Positions 1-12,717 of a stretch of DNA of 64,000 nucleotides are shown piece by piece. Where the stretch lies: positions 68,799,453-68,863,452 of the forward strand of contig CM049311.1 of NCBI GenBank assembly GCA_026874595.1, read 5' to 3'. The position numbers and the translations under genes were made by a program. The number at the start of each line of letters is the position of its first letter. Position 1 is the stretch's first letter. Source of the stretch: Sipunculus nudus (Eukaryota > Annelida > Sipuncula > Golfingiida > Sipunculidae). A model generated the notes under the pieces. It did not search any database. It was not told where the DNA came from and was given only the letters and a program-made list of their open reading frames with translations.

Positions 1-3000
1 AGAATACAATTTCCAGAAAACACCCCAAGAACATATATACATTATATTATATATGTATTTATAATATAAACGCTTAAAAATGTGGACATGAGATGGTGAT
101 CTTTTTTATCAGGATGGTCGTCCTACGATTAATTTACTGTATATTAAAAGGTACTTATATAAAAAGCGGTTGTAGCATGATCGTGACCGGTAGCAAATAT
201 TACTGGCGAACCAAGACATGTTACATAAGGTAATGATACATGATCTGAAATATTAATTACCTTTCTGGATTTTTTCATCAGCGCTATGTAAGAACCGATG
301 TCGAGCTTTGTCCTGCTCATCACCATGGCGTGCTGCTGCTGATGCCTGTTTATTGCCGATAAAACATGGAAAATAACACAGAGCAGTTTTATAGCCAGGA
401 TTTTTTTGCAGGTGTTTTAATAAGGTTTTCTACATCTGTGACCCCCACTTGCGTCAGCTGCCACATGAACGCAACCTTTGTGGTTTCTTGTTCTCCAGCT
501 GTCGCTGTCCGTGCGACTGCATCAGTAGATTGGATCTTTAATCAAGGAAAGTGTTAATTTATCTAACCACCTGTGCTTCCTCAAAATATCCCAAGTGTTG
601 AGCAGGTTTTTATTTACATATAAAAATATCAGTGATTCTGAATATTAAATGTATATTTTGCTTTGACTTTGGCGCCGAAGTTAGTACAATTTCAGTATAT
701 TTTGGGTTTTGTTTTGTTTTGTTTTTGTTTTTTTCGTCAAGTGGTAAAACCCAAGTATGTCTAAAGTAGCCTGTGGCTGCGTTCCCGAGGTACTGTTTCT
801 TGGCGAATCTTGATAAAGTCTTGCGTCGATTTGAAAGGACATATGTACGGTCTCCTGGAGGGAACGCTCGACACCTGACCGCTGCTTGAGACGTAAACGT
901 CCCCTCATATATCTTAATCAGGGGAAGTACGATTTATGCGCCTTTGTCTCTAATATGGACCCACAAAGGAAGGGACAACAGACTCGCCATTATATCAACC
1001 TAACGGATGGGACTGAACGATCAGGAACGGTTAGCCTTCACCTATAACACCTGGTCTGCTGTACAGCCTGTTCCGTGTGCTGCCTGTTCACCATGAGAGC
1101 TTACTCCTCTGGGTAATTTTGCTATGTAAAATGTATCAGTGAATTATAGTGAAGACCCATTTTGGGTTCACAATCAAATGAGTCTTTTTTAACGAATACT
1201 TCTCCCATTGTAGGTTCCTGCAAAACGAACGTTTATTTTATTTAAATTATATTGTAAAACATAAAATTCCATTTTTGTACATTCCATAAAATATTATTTC
1301 TTGTCTACAGGATGGTAAATTCTAAAGAAAGGACTTTTAAATTTAGACGTTTAAAACATATCCCTTTTTATGAAATATATTATTTAGTAAAATTTTAGTC
1401 CACCTAAGTGCTTGTCCCATCTGGCAAGTCTAAATGCCAGGAAGATGTATGAAGATATATTTAGTTGGAAATACGCTGGTTTATTTGTTTTTGTGTGTGT
1501 TTGTGCTGGTGTGTGAACATATTTAAACTTTGAACCCAAGATAAGAATTTAATATTTCCTTAATTTCTAAAAGTAAATTGAGTCTATTAATTACTTGATG
1601 ATTTTACACATAATCAATAGGATAGATATATAAAACATTGACCATAACTCTGTTGCAACAAAAAAATGAGATTTCTATATAATAAACGGTTTAGTAGATG
1701 AAAAACACATTTACCATTTATCTGATAAAACACTTAAAAACTCATATTTATATTTATATATCATCGGGTTGCTGTCAAAGTCAATTTCACGTATTTTAGA
1801 GCAAGTTAAAAATGTAATAAATTAAGGATAAATCTGGCATGGAAAACAATTGTATATGACACCTAAATCAATGACGTGCATGTTTTATGCTGGCATCATG
1901 TTTTCAAAATAGCGAGGAAGAATCCCCCGGGAGGTAATTTCTTATATCTAAAAAGCCTTATAGACTATAAAACTACATTTGTCAAACCTAAATAAAATGA
2001 AAATGAGAAACTTTTTGACAGAAACACTTCTGCTTGCACAGAACTACATTTATATTCAAGGCTTGAGTTTTGCTGCTTGACGGGCGATAGCCTTATCTAA
2101 TAGACTGAGTTAGTTTATTTATACTCTACAGAAAAGCATCGCAGAGGACCAAGTCACATGACCCAGCTGTGAAAACGTAGCATTAACCAACGGAGCTTAA
2201 TATACAAAGGGAACAATGTGTTTTTAACATAAAATTCATGAAGCAGTCTCTGATTAAGTGACCTTTTTCATACAGGGCACTGTAATGAATGCGGAATTAG
2301 TCCTCTCCTTCGAGTTTTGCTGGTTGGTAAAATCGGTAATATCGGTAGATGGGAAAATGCTGGTTTTCTGTTCATGGGTCCGGATTAGCTAAAATTATCT
2401 ATAAACTCTTTCTTTTTTCATTAATATTTCATGTGTGTTTTTTTTTTTAAATTCATTAAACGTTCATTTATGACTTTTAGACATTTCATGACATAGGTGA
2501 AATATTAGCGCTGCCTAACTTCCCTCTTACACAATCTCACACACACATTTCTTTTATTTATATTATTGCGAAATCCCCCCCCCCCCCCCCCCCAATCCCT
2601 CGGTGCCTATCTGGATGCAGATAGAACATTTCTGACACATCACATTAAAATTTTGAAAAAAATCAGCATCCCTCCCTTCCGCCAATATGCCACCCTTCCC
2701 CCCCCCCCCGGCCCACAATACCTTTACAAACTTTCCGCAGTCTACATACATATCTGTAATCATAAATGCAGGTTGTAAAATCTGAGCATTTACTACTCAT
2801 ACAGCCCCCCAAGCTACGGTAGCTGTAATTACCCAAGGGTATCAAGAAAAAAGTGGGTTTACCTAATCAGGTCGTGGTTTTATTAAAAGTATTTCATTGG
2901 ACTATGTCAGATTTGGGTTTTATCGAAATAGAATTGTATCTCCAGGTACTTCAGCAAATGAACAAATATAACCTGATGCGATACGCTCAATATCAAGATA

Positions 3001-5464
3001 CGAGTGATGATCTAGTGATCCCAGCAAACAACCTCTCAAATAACATTGCAGATAAGAGTGCAGATAACAAAAATAAAATTTGGATCGTCGCTAATAAAGC
3101 ACTAGTTTTCCATGTACCCCAGACATGCGTGTTTTATGAAACCAATCTGAACAGGACAAACAAGCAATCAAGACCTACACCGAATGTCAAGACTGTTTTC
3201 TGCTTGAATTAACTTTATTAACTCTCGCGTGATTAAATCTATATTGAAATATGAACCTTCCCACTTCCAGAAATTCCCATATCTTTTTAGGTCATATTAC
3301 GTGCCCTGCGCACGCAGCTCCTGAAACAGTGTCTGTAAGGAACCAGACTCCGTTTACGGTTAGCGCATTCTGTGACCATGCAGCTTCACTTGCTGGAGGG
3401 AATGTCTTGAACAGTGTTTAAGAAGGAATAATTTATTCAATGCATTTAAAATGTATTTTACAGTGACTCGAGTGCGTGAATATATGGCAGTATTTTATTA
3501 CTGTTGCAGACCAAGTAATCAGATCAGTGGTACAACAGTTAAATGTATTATGATGCTAATATTACAGTTACTAATATTATTCTAATTTTATTAGTACATT
3601 TAGCCCTATAAGGGAATAAGGAATTTATAACCCTTTGTTTCTTGCACTGTATGTCTATCAGCAGTATTGATCTAAAAACCATATATGGATTTTAACGGAC
3701 TGATCTTAATGTGAAAAATTGATAAAATTTGGTGACCGACGCTATTATTTTTATTTAACGACCATAATTGTCAACAGACTCCATTCATTCCGTAGATTTC
3801 CAATGAGGATCTCATATATAAGTTGCACTGGTTTCATTTCACTTGCTAACAGTGAAATATGACATGATATAAAAGGTTTTTGTGTGGTTATCAATTATTT
3901 AGCTCTTTATATCACGCGACACTAGAGCATGTTCCTGAGATAACTTCGCTTAGCTAATGAATTGTCTTCTGAGCACTGATGGGTGTGAATTATATTAAAT
4001 AAAATATAACGTGCTATCATTTTCAGGATATTTTCGTGCAGCCATACAAATGTTCTTTGAAAAGATGTTCATTAATTTATGGAAATAGATTTGTATGCAG
4101 AGTTTTGTAAGACACTGTTCGAAATTTCTACGCTGGATTTTGTACATGGCAATCAAGCATGGTAATTACTCATCAGAATTGTATCACTTGTAATTGTAAT
4201 GATATCTAATTGTTATTTAATTTTTAAGGATACAACACATTTTGTAACTTCAGGCAGTTTTACGTGTTTCCATGTCTGTAAACGGCCCTTTGTATTGGCG
4301 CATAAAATATTTGTTTCTCGATTTAATTACTAATGTAACCCCTGGCAGCTGAACAACTGGTCTTTCCGAGTTATTTACGGTACCATGACGTAATCACGCT
4401 CATTGTTTATAGACTGGTACAGTGTTTTTTTTATACTGTTTCATGACTCGCGGGGGCAATTAAAGCTGTCTGTTACCGATCCAACGTGAAAGAAAAAAAT
4501 ATTTTAATGTTTCAGCGCCCAGTTAGATAGGAAATTTATAACAAATGTCAATTATGTTACACATATCTTATAGAGACGGCGACAGCCACTTTATTCACGA
4601 AGAAACCTTTCGGGATTGCTACTGTCAAGAACACCCAAGTTTGTTTTCTAGCGAGGTCTGTGGGATGTCGTAACTCTGTAGCAATGAGACAATTCTTGTT
4701 TTTGCGCGCTGATAGACGACAGCAGACGACATGTACCACAAGCCGGAGGTCCTTGTCATATCATAAAAATAATGGAAACGAATAGAACTCTTGGTTTAAT
4801 GGGAACTATAAATTACGCCATTTTTAGTTACGAATAGTACCTTATTCTGTTTCTAGAGTTATTCATTTGTTTCCTGTAATGAAACTACTATTGAAATATG
4901 ACGTAGATTGTGTTCTCGGAAATGTTCCTGACTAAATTTAGCATACAATGCATAACAAGGACAAAAAGAAGTTGATCAAAGGAATCAATGAAAATGTATT
5001 TTGTCTTTCAGAAAACTGCATAAATACTGAACGAAGGTAATTATAATTCAAATCATTTTTTGATCATTGGTATCCTTGTCTTCATTATGCATTGTGCATG
5101 CAATTTATGGAAAGTTAATCATAAAACTTTTCAAGCAATAAAGAACTAAATATAATCTCAATAATTTCACGTACGATGACAGTGTGTGTCATCTTATTGT
5201 GTAATAGTAAGCATTTATTCCTTGTGTGTTTGTTAATATTTATGATTTTTATATATGCCTGTTTATTTGCGTGTTTATATGTACTATTTCCAGTATTGTA
5301 GGTTTGTTTTTGAAGGTGTTTGCATGTGTTTGTCTTGAATACATTATGTTCTCTCTAACTATGTTTTGTAAGCTTGTTAACAAATGTATACTGTTTGTTT
5401 TCAATTTGGTTTGTAAGCATATTTTATCTATTTACATGTTTACGGTTTATTTATTTACACACTG
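1..5464. other. AT-rich non-coding stretch
   Basis: I see no gene, RNA or recognisable mobile element in this stretch. It is AT-rich with only short open frames. A C homopolymer lies at 2575-2593 and a second C-rich patch at about 2700-2710. The 119-codon frame at 2853-3212 has no recognisable motif and no exon-like GC rise. A T-rich frame at 5226-5460 translates into a hydrophobic low-complexity string typical of AT-rich DNA. It is probably intergenic or intronic. Confidence 0.6.
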
Positions 5465-5479
5465 TTGTTTTACCTGCCG

Positions 5480-5640
5480 GGGGGAGCATCAGATCGATTC
5501 TCGGACGACGTTTCTTCACGTGATAGACGAGACACTAACAGAGGGACGTGCTCCGCTTGGCGTTTTATTGTATTTGATCCAAAGACGGGCAGGGTAATAT
5601 TTTTGGCTGATAATGACTTATGGAAAGTTAAAATAACCAG
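5480..5640 (+). pseudogene. Possible frameshifted APMAP/strictosidine synthase-like fragment
   Basis: A block of higher GC translates in one frame to ...DETLTEGRAPLGVLLY. After a one-base shift near 5575 it continues as FDPKTGRVIFLADNDLW. The joined pattern (EGR..G.LL..DPKTG followed by a hydrophobic LAD.L) resembles the blade in adipocyte plasma membrane-associated protein and strictosidine synthase-like six-bladed propellers, where a GR(L/V)LRYDPKTG motif is common. The expected following FANG(V/I) motif is not seen, and no splice sites clearly bound the block. It could be a decayed exon or a chance match. Family recognition is from memory, not a search. Confidence 0.25.
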
Positions 5641-5699
5641 CCACGGCTGTCAGGGTGGTATTTTATTAAAGCTCCTAGTGTCATATTGATCTGACCCCT

Positions 5700-6128
5700 G
5701 CTGTTCCATAAATCTTTTTACAAGTTTGACAGCTGAAGTACCAGAGGCGACAACTGCTGACAAGTTTCTAGCAAGGTTACTTATATCAGGTCCTCCTTCT
5801 CTCTCTGTCTGGCGCCTCTCCATCCCCTCCTCTGAGCCCTAGCCTCTCTCCAGCTTATCCAGGTTCTTCAGTACACGCAACGTTGGGATCAGCAATTCGT
5901 CGTCCGTCTCCTATTAATTCATTGTGTTCAAGGATACGGTCAAGACCTCAAACAAGCAATGTCATTCTTTGAAGTTATGATGATCACTGTTTTTTATATG
6001 AAATTGGAATATCAGGTCCCAATGGATTCATGGGGCTTGAATTAATAAGAATAATTACATCAGTGTATAGGTTTCTATTCTCTAAGGTCTGCTGAAAGGT
6101 TCACGCGGTTTTAACGTCAGGGGTTGTG
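5700..6128. other. Non-coding spacer
   Basis: This segment contains a pyrimidine-rich patch around 5800-5860 (CTCTCTGTCTGG and CCCTCCTCT type) but no coding signal or recognised repeat. Confidence 0.5.
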
Positions 6129-6540
6129 CCGGTGTAAGCACTTCAAATTATCCCCGTTTTAGTTTTAACCCCATAATTCAAACTCGATTTTATACCCCGG
6201 GGGTAAGACGAACCTTATTTAGGGTTACCCCCGGCACAGTTCAGATTTAATCGCCGCTCGATGATTTAGCTAAATGATATTTTTTATTTATAACTCATGA
6301 AAGATACAAGATTAAAAATATAGAATCAGCATCTGACATAAAATGGAAAATATTAATGATATTATTAATTATACTGAAACTGACTCCTGCTCTTCACGAA
6401 GGCAGTACATACAAAGGTATAGAAACTATACAAGATTCAACCTAATGTGCAGAATGCAGGAGACAGAAACTACAATAATCATAATAAATAAATTTAAACA
6501 ACACCTATTTGAGGGGTAATGTGAAATTCAAGTAATCTTA
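6129..6540 (-). mobile_element. MITE-like inverted-repeat element, copy 1 (GTAATC family)
   Basis: The left end (6129) reads CCGGTGTAAGCACTTCAAAT followed by TATCCCC. The right end near 6513-6540 carries GGGGTAATGTGAAATTCAAG, the inverted counterpart. The internal stretch at about 6390-6445 (CTTCACGAAGGCA ... GATTCAACCTAA) is the reverse complement of a segment of the next copy at about 6758-6822. This copy therefore lies in the opposite orientation. No protein is encoded, so this is a non-autonomous element or a decayed MITE. Exact ends and target duplication are not clear. Confidence 0.6.
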
Positions 6541-6580
6541 TTTTTTAACATTACACACCCACCCTCAGTTGATCAGACAC

Positions 6581-7132
6581 GGTGTAGCGATTTCAGATTA
6601 CCTACGCTTTGATTACCTGGGGTAATCTAGTATCGATTTCAGAGTACCCCCCGGTAACTGAAAATTTTAAGAATACCGCCGGAGATAACTTGAAACCAAG
6701 TTGTATTTGATGTTTGTATGCTTATAGGTCTTATATAATTTATCTCCTCTGGCGTTCACAAATTAGGTTGAATCTTTGTATACTTTATGTTTGCATGTAA
6801 TGTGTTATGCGCTTTGCCGAAGTGTGTGGATTAATTGAAATATAAAAATGAAATATTTTTCACAGAGTAATTTCAGCTTTTTAATATCTTCAATGTGCTT
6901 TATTAATATAATAAACGATGAGCTAAAGCAAAATTATTTATGATTTAATTGTCAAATCACCTAGAAGGTAAAATCTTAATAGTGCGCGGGGAACCTGACA
7001 TTACGTTCAGACATGCCCCCATAGGTTATCTGAAATCGATTTCAGATTACCCAAGGGGGGGGGGGTGTTTAACTTGAAATGGCGGTAACATAAAATCTTA
7101 GACCGGGGTAATCTGACATCGTTACATCGGTT
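6581..7132 (+). mobile_element. MITE-like inverted-repeat element, copy 2 (GTAATC family)
   Basis: The left terminus GGTGTAGCGATTTCAGATTA-CC at 6581 pairs imperfectly with the right terminus GGGGTAATCTGACATCGTTA-CATCGG ending near 7130. This gives terminal inverted repeats of about 22 bp around a non-coding body of about 550 bp. Sub-terminal palindromes of the type ATCGATTTCAGATTACC recur at about 6631 and 7031, so the ends are internally duplicated. A G homopolymer lies at about 7056-7066. The element lies about 40 bp from an oppositely oriented copy. Confidence 0.65.
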
Positions 7133-9535
7133 TTCGAGGTCAAGTGCCAAATTTACTGACCTGCTACGTCCGATCTTCACTTAACTAACTGTATCACTCT
7201 CATTTTTCTGCATATCAATCTGCATAGGTTATGCAAATATTTTCCAATATTGCTAGTACAAATAATAATAAATAATAGCTTGCTTTACTTAACAAATACT
7301 CTCTGTGACCCAAATACTGTACTTATTTTCATTGTACATGATTTCAAACACCAAATCAAGGAAGTGATCTAATGACCGACCATGTACTTTACGTATGGAC
7401 GTCCTTAACCTTCTGAGCATGCATCACTGTTTAAATGTACCTTGTTTGATATTATCTATTATCACTTGGGAGTGATTGCTAATTTGAAAACTATTTTTTT
7501 TTTCATCCCTTTGGCCGACAGTGGACATCAGAATCACAAGCTAAGACACATAAATTCAAATTCATTGCAATGATTCTTTGGCAAACACATCTTATAATTC
7601 ATCACAAATTTAATTGGTAATTTCTATCGTATCGTAATGTTTTAGACAAAAAAATATATTTACGGGGATTCACATAATTCAAAGTCTGAACAATGTGACA
7701 GACATTGATGTAAAAGCAAACCCATGCAATAGCAATCCGCTTAATTAACGCCATTTGTCAATTGATTTTACTGGTTCTTCCAAAGCATTTTTTTTTTCAG
7801 GAGCGACATGCTCAGAGATTATTTAAAATAATCCTTATTCCAATATTTCTTGATGAGCTGACTGGATTATCCCATTAAACTAATCGTTTCTGTAAACCCA
7901 TCTTACAGTAGGATCAACCAAACTCAGTTCTTTGTTTTCTGAAATAGAGATTAAACGTATTAAACCCTCCATCGCCTGTCCTTGGGGGCGGAAAACTCTA
8001 TTTTGTGGAGCAGGACATTAAACCTGAACGCATTCCAGGGGCCCAGTCCAGGAAATATGTGCCTCATGTATGATACAGCGTGCCTGATACAGAAACAAAT
8101 GGGGCGCTCAACGAACATGACAAGTTATCAGGTTTCTGACAAATTTTCTTCTTCCAAACGAACTGTGGGATAACAGCCGGGTCACCGCGTGTTCTTCTCG
8201 CGGAGGAATAAGTGTATCATGCAGCGACCGGTCGAGGCTGCAAAGTAGTCCTACTGTACAGCGGAAACATCGATCCTAAAATGCTCCAAAACAGGCCCAA
8301 GCTATACACCCAGGTCAAATATCGGGCCATATCGTGACAGTCTTTTATTGCTATGAACTGCTGCGGCAAAAATAGGCCATGTCTCCTGAAGGGAACACGG
8401 GATTACTTGACTGAGTCTACGGCGAACTAATTTTGTTGTTCCCACAAGGACGACGGGTTGCTAGACACCAATCATTCAACCAACAGACCTCCTGCTCCCG
8501 GCTCAAACAAGCAGACAGACACCACCGAAAATTTATTAATTACTCTGTTTATATTTATTATTGTCAAGCGAAAAGCGTCATCATTCCAAACATAAATTAA
8601 TATATCAACTCATCTCTGAGTGCCCGAAGCCTGCTATGCTGCAGGTGTGCTATTTAAAACTGTCAAAAACGCCTGCTTCAATGATAATGTGTTACATATG
8701 GGTACTTTGATTCCAAAATAGTTAACATTACATTTATTTGTTATGAAGTGGGACAAAGTATTAATGCAAATATCTTAACAAACTTCACTGGAGTCTAATT
8801 CCAACTGAATATCAGTAACAGCAACCGTGTACATGTACACATGAGGTTGAGGATTGCAGGATTATACTTTGTCCCTTTCCACGACTGTCTGTTGGATTGT
8901 GAAGAAATATAAAAATACAAGAAGACTAAATAAAAATGGTATAGTATGGTAGATATAGTAATATGTTAGTAATGACTGCTAATGGCTCAGGGAGGAAGAA
9001 GAAATTTCTTCTCCGATTGATGTCTAGTTTAGCGAATATAATTCAATCAAATAGGAAGATAAATGTATAAATTACCATTTATTAACAGCGTCATTTAATT
9101 TTAGGAAAGCTAGTGGAATATTAATGGCCTTAATAACGGTCTTATGCGCCACGCCTTGCGCGAACAGGATATAGGTAGATAGGTTAGGAATATTATCCGG
9201 GTCATCAATGGAAATAACTGTTGAATATTCCTGTATCTGTCATTCAGAAACTTTGATGTAAGAAAACTTACATTTCAGTTATCACCTGAAGAACAAAATC
9301 TTGTAATAAACCTACGATATAACACAACACATGCGCTGGGCAGTTTAGTTTCACCACCCTTGTTTGCAACATTGTATTCGTACACTTCAGGAGGAGACTT
9401 AAAATCGATAATATTCCCAGGAACCGCACTTACAGTTTTTTATTTGACCCCGGGTCACTGAACTTACTGCATGGCACGGAGAAAAATTAAAGGCTATTTC
9501 ACGTGTCAAAAGTTGAAACAAACAATGAAACAAAC
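7133..9535. other. Non-coding; GC-richer block at 7975-8530
   Basis: I found no gene. Most of the stretch is AT-rich. The segment 7975-8530 is clearly more GC-rich and of higher complexity than its flanks, with several short frames, none recognisable and none bounded by convincing splice sites. Such blocks can be conserved non-coding DNA, regulatory DNA or old exons; sequence alone does not decide. Confidence 0.5.
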
Positions 9536-10576
9536 AAAAGACCAATGGGTCATTGAGCTCAGCTGAAGCTGACCTTGAAGGTAAAAATCGAAGGTTAATA
9601 TCAATTGGAGATATGGGGGGGGGATAGGAGTTACAACATCTCTGTATAAATACAGGATATGAAACTTAATTTAACAGTACTTAAAGGAAAAGTTGATTCA
9701 CTATTAATTAAAATATTTTAAAAATGGACAGACTGACTTTCAGGCAAACAAAGCTGATTACTTTATCTCCAATACTGCTGAGGCAGGAAAATAATATATG
9801 TTTCGATAAGATCATATTTTTTATTATACTAATTTTCTTTTTATTTAAAAAATGTTATACATTTGCAATAAAACTAATGTGACTCAATGCCAGGGGGAAT
9901 GACAGGAGTTACAACACCTCTGCATATACAAACAGGATATGAAATTAAATTCAACAGTGCTTACAAAGTGTTTAATTATTCATTATTATTAAATATTTAC
10001 AGATAGGCAGAGCAAAAGCCAAACACTTAATCCCCATTCTACTGAGGCAGTTATATAAAAGATTAAATGTTTGCATCAGATCCTCATTTTTCGTATTACA
10101 TCATTTTTTTCGAGTTAATAAATATTATACATTGACATTATAACATAAACATCTGAATATATAAGTTGATTCACAATTCCAAATTGCATCACCATTTAAC
10201 CCTCACATCACATTATGCACACAATGTATTTATCATTTTTACCACAAAAATATATTTGAGAAATTTGGTACACAATAAATATCTGAAAATTTGGCTAATA
10301 TATTATCAAATTATCCATACTTAAAGGTTTACAAAGTGCATTATGTTTAGGTCCATAAGTTTTAAACATAAAGGTTTTTTAATATAAAAGTTTTTCCTTA
10401 AATTCTCGTAGGAACGAAGTCACAGAGACCACGTTTTAGGTTTGGTAGGAGATTTTAGGGACATCTAACAGTATGCCGCTTTTCAGATTCATAGGTCTTA
10501 CGGTTTCAAAACGTCCAAGTTTAATGGGCAGACAGGCGGACGAACAGCCGACGGACTCATTGTCAGCTGAGCTAAA
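9536..10576 (+). repeat. Composite module repeat, copy 1 (GACCAATGGGTCAT ... CAGCTGAGCTAAAA)
   Basis: The copy opens with GACCAATGGGTCATTGAGCT and closes with a purine-rich GACAGGCGGACGAACAG segment then GTCAGCTGAGCTAAAA. Both ends recur in the copies ending near 17744 and 57694. Inside is a diverged tandem duplication: ggagttacaaca(t/c)ctctg at 9627 and again at 9905, a period of about 278 bp. No conserved open frame is present. Similar repeats are, from memory, abundant in bivalve genomes, but I cannot assign a class. Confidence 0.6.
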
Positions 10577-10713
10577 ATCTGACCTTTACTAAAGAATAAG
10601 AACATATTTCTATTCGTTTGTCCTACACACATGTATAAACGTCAGCCTACGAAATTAAAATTTATTGGGTTTCAATCAAAAGCCTATTGTTCTCTGATGT
10701 GTGAATATCTTTG

Positions 10714-10717
<4 letters not shown>
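10577..10717. other. Short non-coding spacer
   Basis: AT-rich sequence between the composite repeat and the CT microsatellite, with nothing recognisable. Confidence 0.5.

Positions 10718-10772
<55 letters not shown>
10718..10772. repeat. (CT)n microsatellite
   Basis: An almost uninterrupted CT dinucleotide array of about 27 units. It is pure, so probably length-variable. Confidence 0.95.
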
Positions 10773-10777
<5 letters not shown>

Positions 10778-12653
10778 ACCCATACGGAAAAATGATCCTT
10801 CCGGATCTCGGTTTATGACTGTTAGATATATATCACAACACTCATATGAGTAATTGCCATCTGTACAATTAAAACAATCATAGATTTGTTTGTATGTGTG
10901 TGCTGGAAATTATGTTGATCTCGGAATGTTGTTGTGTGTGTAGTCATCCCAACTGTCATTGCGCACATGTCCTCTACTGCCGCTCACAAGGATCATAAAA
11001 CAGCCCCATGAGGCGTAAACGCGGGCGGACAAATATCCAAAACAGACGCACTGTGTTGGATTCATTAGCTAATACATCGTTCGGTTTTGGGGGTAATTAG
11101 GCATTTATCCCCGGTGAGACCAAGTGGAAAAGATGTGATTATAATAACAGTCCCGCTATCTATTGTGAAGTCGGCGTCCTCCGGTGAACGTCTGCAGGTT
11201 TTAATCCCCACCATTACGGCTCTGTAGGAGCAATAAATTAGAGTGCCTTCAGGCATTGACGGTCATGAAGCTTTCTATCTTATCCTAGCTTCGACGACAA
11301 TGAAACCGATTGAATAACAAAAAGCAGAAAAGCAGCTTGTAAACTTTTTTCCGTCATTAGTATCATTTATCAACCTATGTTGTTGTTGAGGAGCTAACTG
11401 TAGTGGAGAAAGTGTAGTTTATTCTATGATTTAGGAAATAATAATTTAATAAACAACATTGAATCAAGAAATTTGTATTTTTCTTTCCTGTCAAAGCAGA
11501 GCCTTGATAAAGACAGCCAGCTGTCAATACGTCCAGACCTGACCTAAACAACCCTCGAATTTCCACAAATTTTCAGGGTGATCTACAGTATTAAAAACAT
11601 TATAATATTAACAGCAGCTTGTTTTTCACATCTGACCGAGCATTAAAAAGAAATACTTTTCTGGAAAATACTTTTTGGGATCATAATTGCGATAATATCA
11701 TGTATGTTCACGATGATATCAACATTTTTTAACCACAGTTTTTTAACATTCATTAAACGTAATGGCAGTTGGGTATAAATATATTTTAAATACTTTATAA
11801 AGAGGATACAGAGATTACAGGGCAGACATTTAACCACACAATGAAGGCAGTAATAAAAATTTTCTAAAAATTCTTCTTATAATTTTACTGTTTTGGGACA
11901 AGGACCCTAAAAACAAAGTGAGACAAGATGGCGTTTAACGTCACGCGAACAGAACGAAGGTAAAATTGCACTGTTAATGACCAGGCAATCCATCGTTCGT
12001 GTTATTCTCACCTTTAGAGGGGTTTATTGCTGTGCGGAAATTGGATGTTCGGCAGGTGTACTGAGGATAATTGTTCTAGCTTTTACTGAGAGGGGCTTCA
12101 CCATGTTAGGGCCAGAATATAATGTGTTTAATTACACCGGTTAACGGAAGATGTGGCAAAACTTGCCGTGGTCAACATTCAGTATTTCCCCAATAAAGGG
12201 CCAACCAATAATAAACCAATAATAAAAAGGGCCGTCCAATAATAACCTACCGCTAATGTATCCAATAAATGACGAACCGTTAATATATCCTGATTTTCAT
12301 TATTTTCTACTGTTATGCTGTTCTGTTAATATCCTGTCGGCACATGTGCAACATTTCCGCCGACATTTAACAATTCATAGCGCCTCTACCCTTTGGTAGC
12401 CATTTTACAAAGAGAAAACAAGAAGATGCCGTGCGAGATCTGAGGAGTCCAAAGCAACCTAAACAATCGATGGATGAGGGCTGGTATCGTTATAACCGCC
12501 CCTTCTGTCTGGGTTTAGTATGATTTGGGAAGAAATAGTAGCGGTTATAACCTTGTTCTAAAGTCTAAGCCTGTGAGGTCAGAATGTTCGTGTTGAGGCG
12601 CGGGGATTTATGTACTTCCGGTGAGAGAGTTCCCCATCTACTAACAGTCCATC
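10773..12653. other. Non-coding; GC-richer upstream flank at 12380-12650
   Basis: No gene is recognised. Block 10980-11260 is somewhat GC-rich, with a minus-strand frame of 63 codons that matches nothing I know. At 12180-12290 there is a cluster of CCAATAATA/CCAATAAA motifs. From 12380 the sequence becomes GC-richer up to the signal-peptide exon at 12654, compatible with a promoter/5'UTR, but no clear TATA box precedes it. Confidence 0.45.
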
Positions 12654-12717
12654 ATGCGTCTCAGCAAGGTTTATTTGAGTATAATCACAATGTTACTGTT
12701 GCCCTGCTTGGCCCTTG
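12654..12717 (+). CDS. Candidate first coding exon: signal peptide of an unidentified secreted/membrane protein
   Basis: An ATG at 12654 opens MRLSKVYLSIITMLLLPCLA followed by L, then G split at the exon end. This is a textbook signal peptide: basic n-region (R2, K5), a hydrophobic core and small residues before the likely cleavage site. An in-frame TAA lies four codons upstream (12642-12644), so this is the first possible start. The frame would stop two codons later unless it splices at the GTGAAT donor at 12718, leaving phase 1 after 21 codons. The donor is only fair. The upstream 270 bp are GC-richer than average. Downstream exons were not identified, so the mature protein is unknown. A chance hydrophobic frame remains possible. 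Confidence 0.4.

Noticed and set aside
2853-3212. 119-codon plus-strand open frame
   Set aside because: No recognisable domain, AT-rich codon content like the flanks, no splice or promoter support. Its length is within chance for 64 kb of AT-rich DNA.
5226-5460. Start of a 123-codon frame coding a multi-pass hydrophobic protein
   Set aside because: The hydrophobicity is a by-product of TTT/TTA/TAT-rich low-complexity DNA. Only the last third (after 5480) has any coding-like look.
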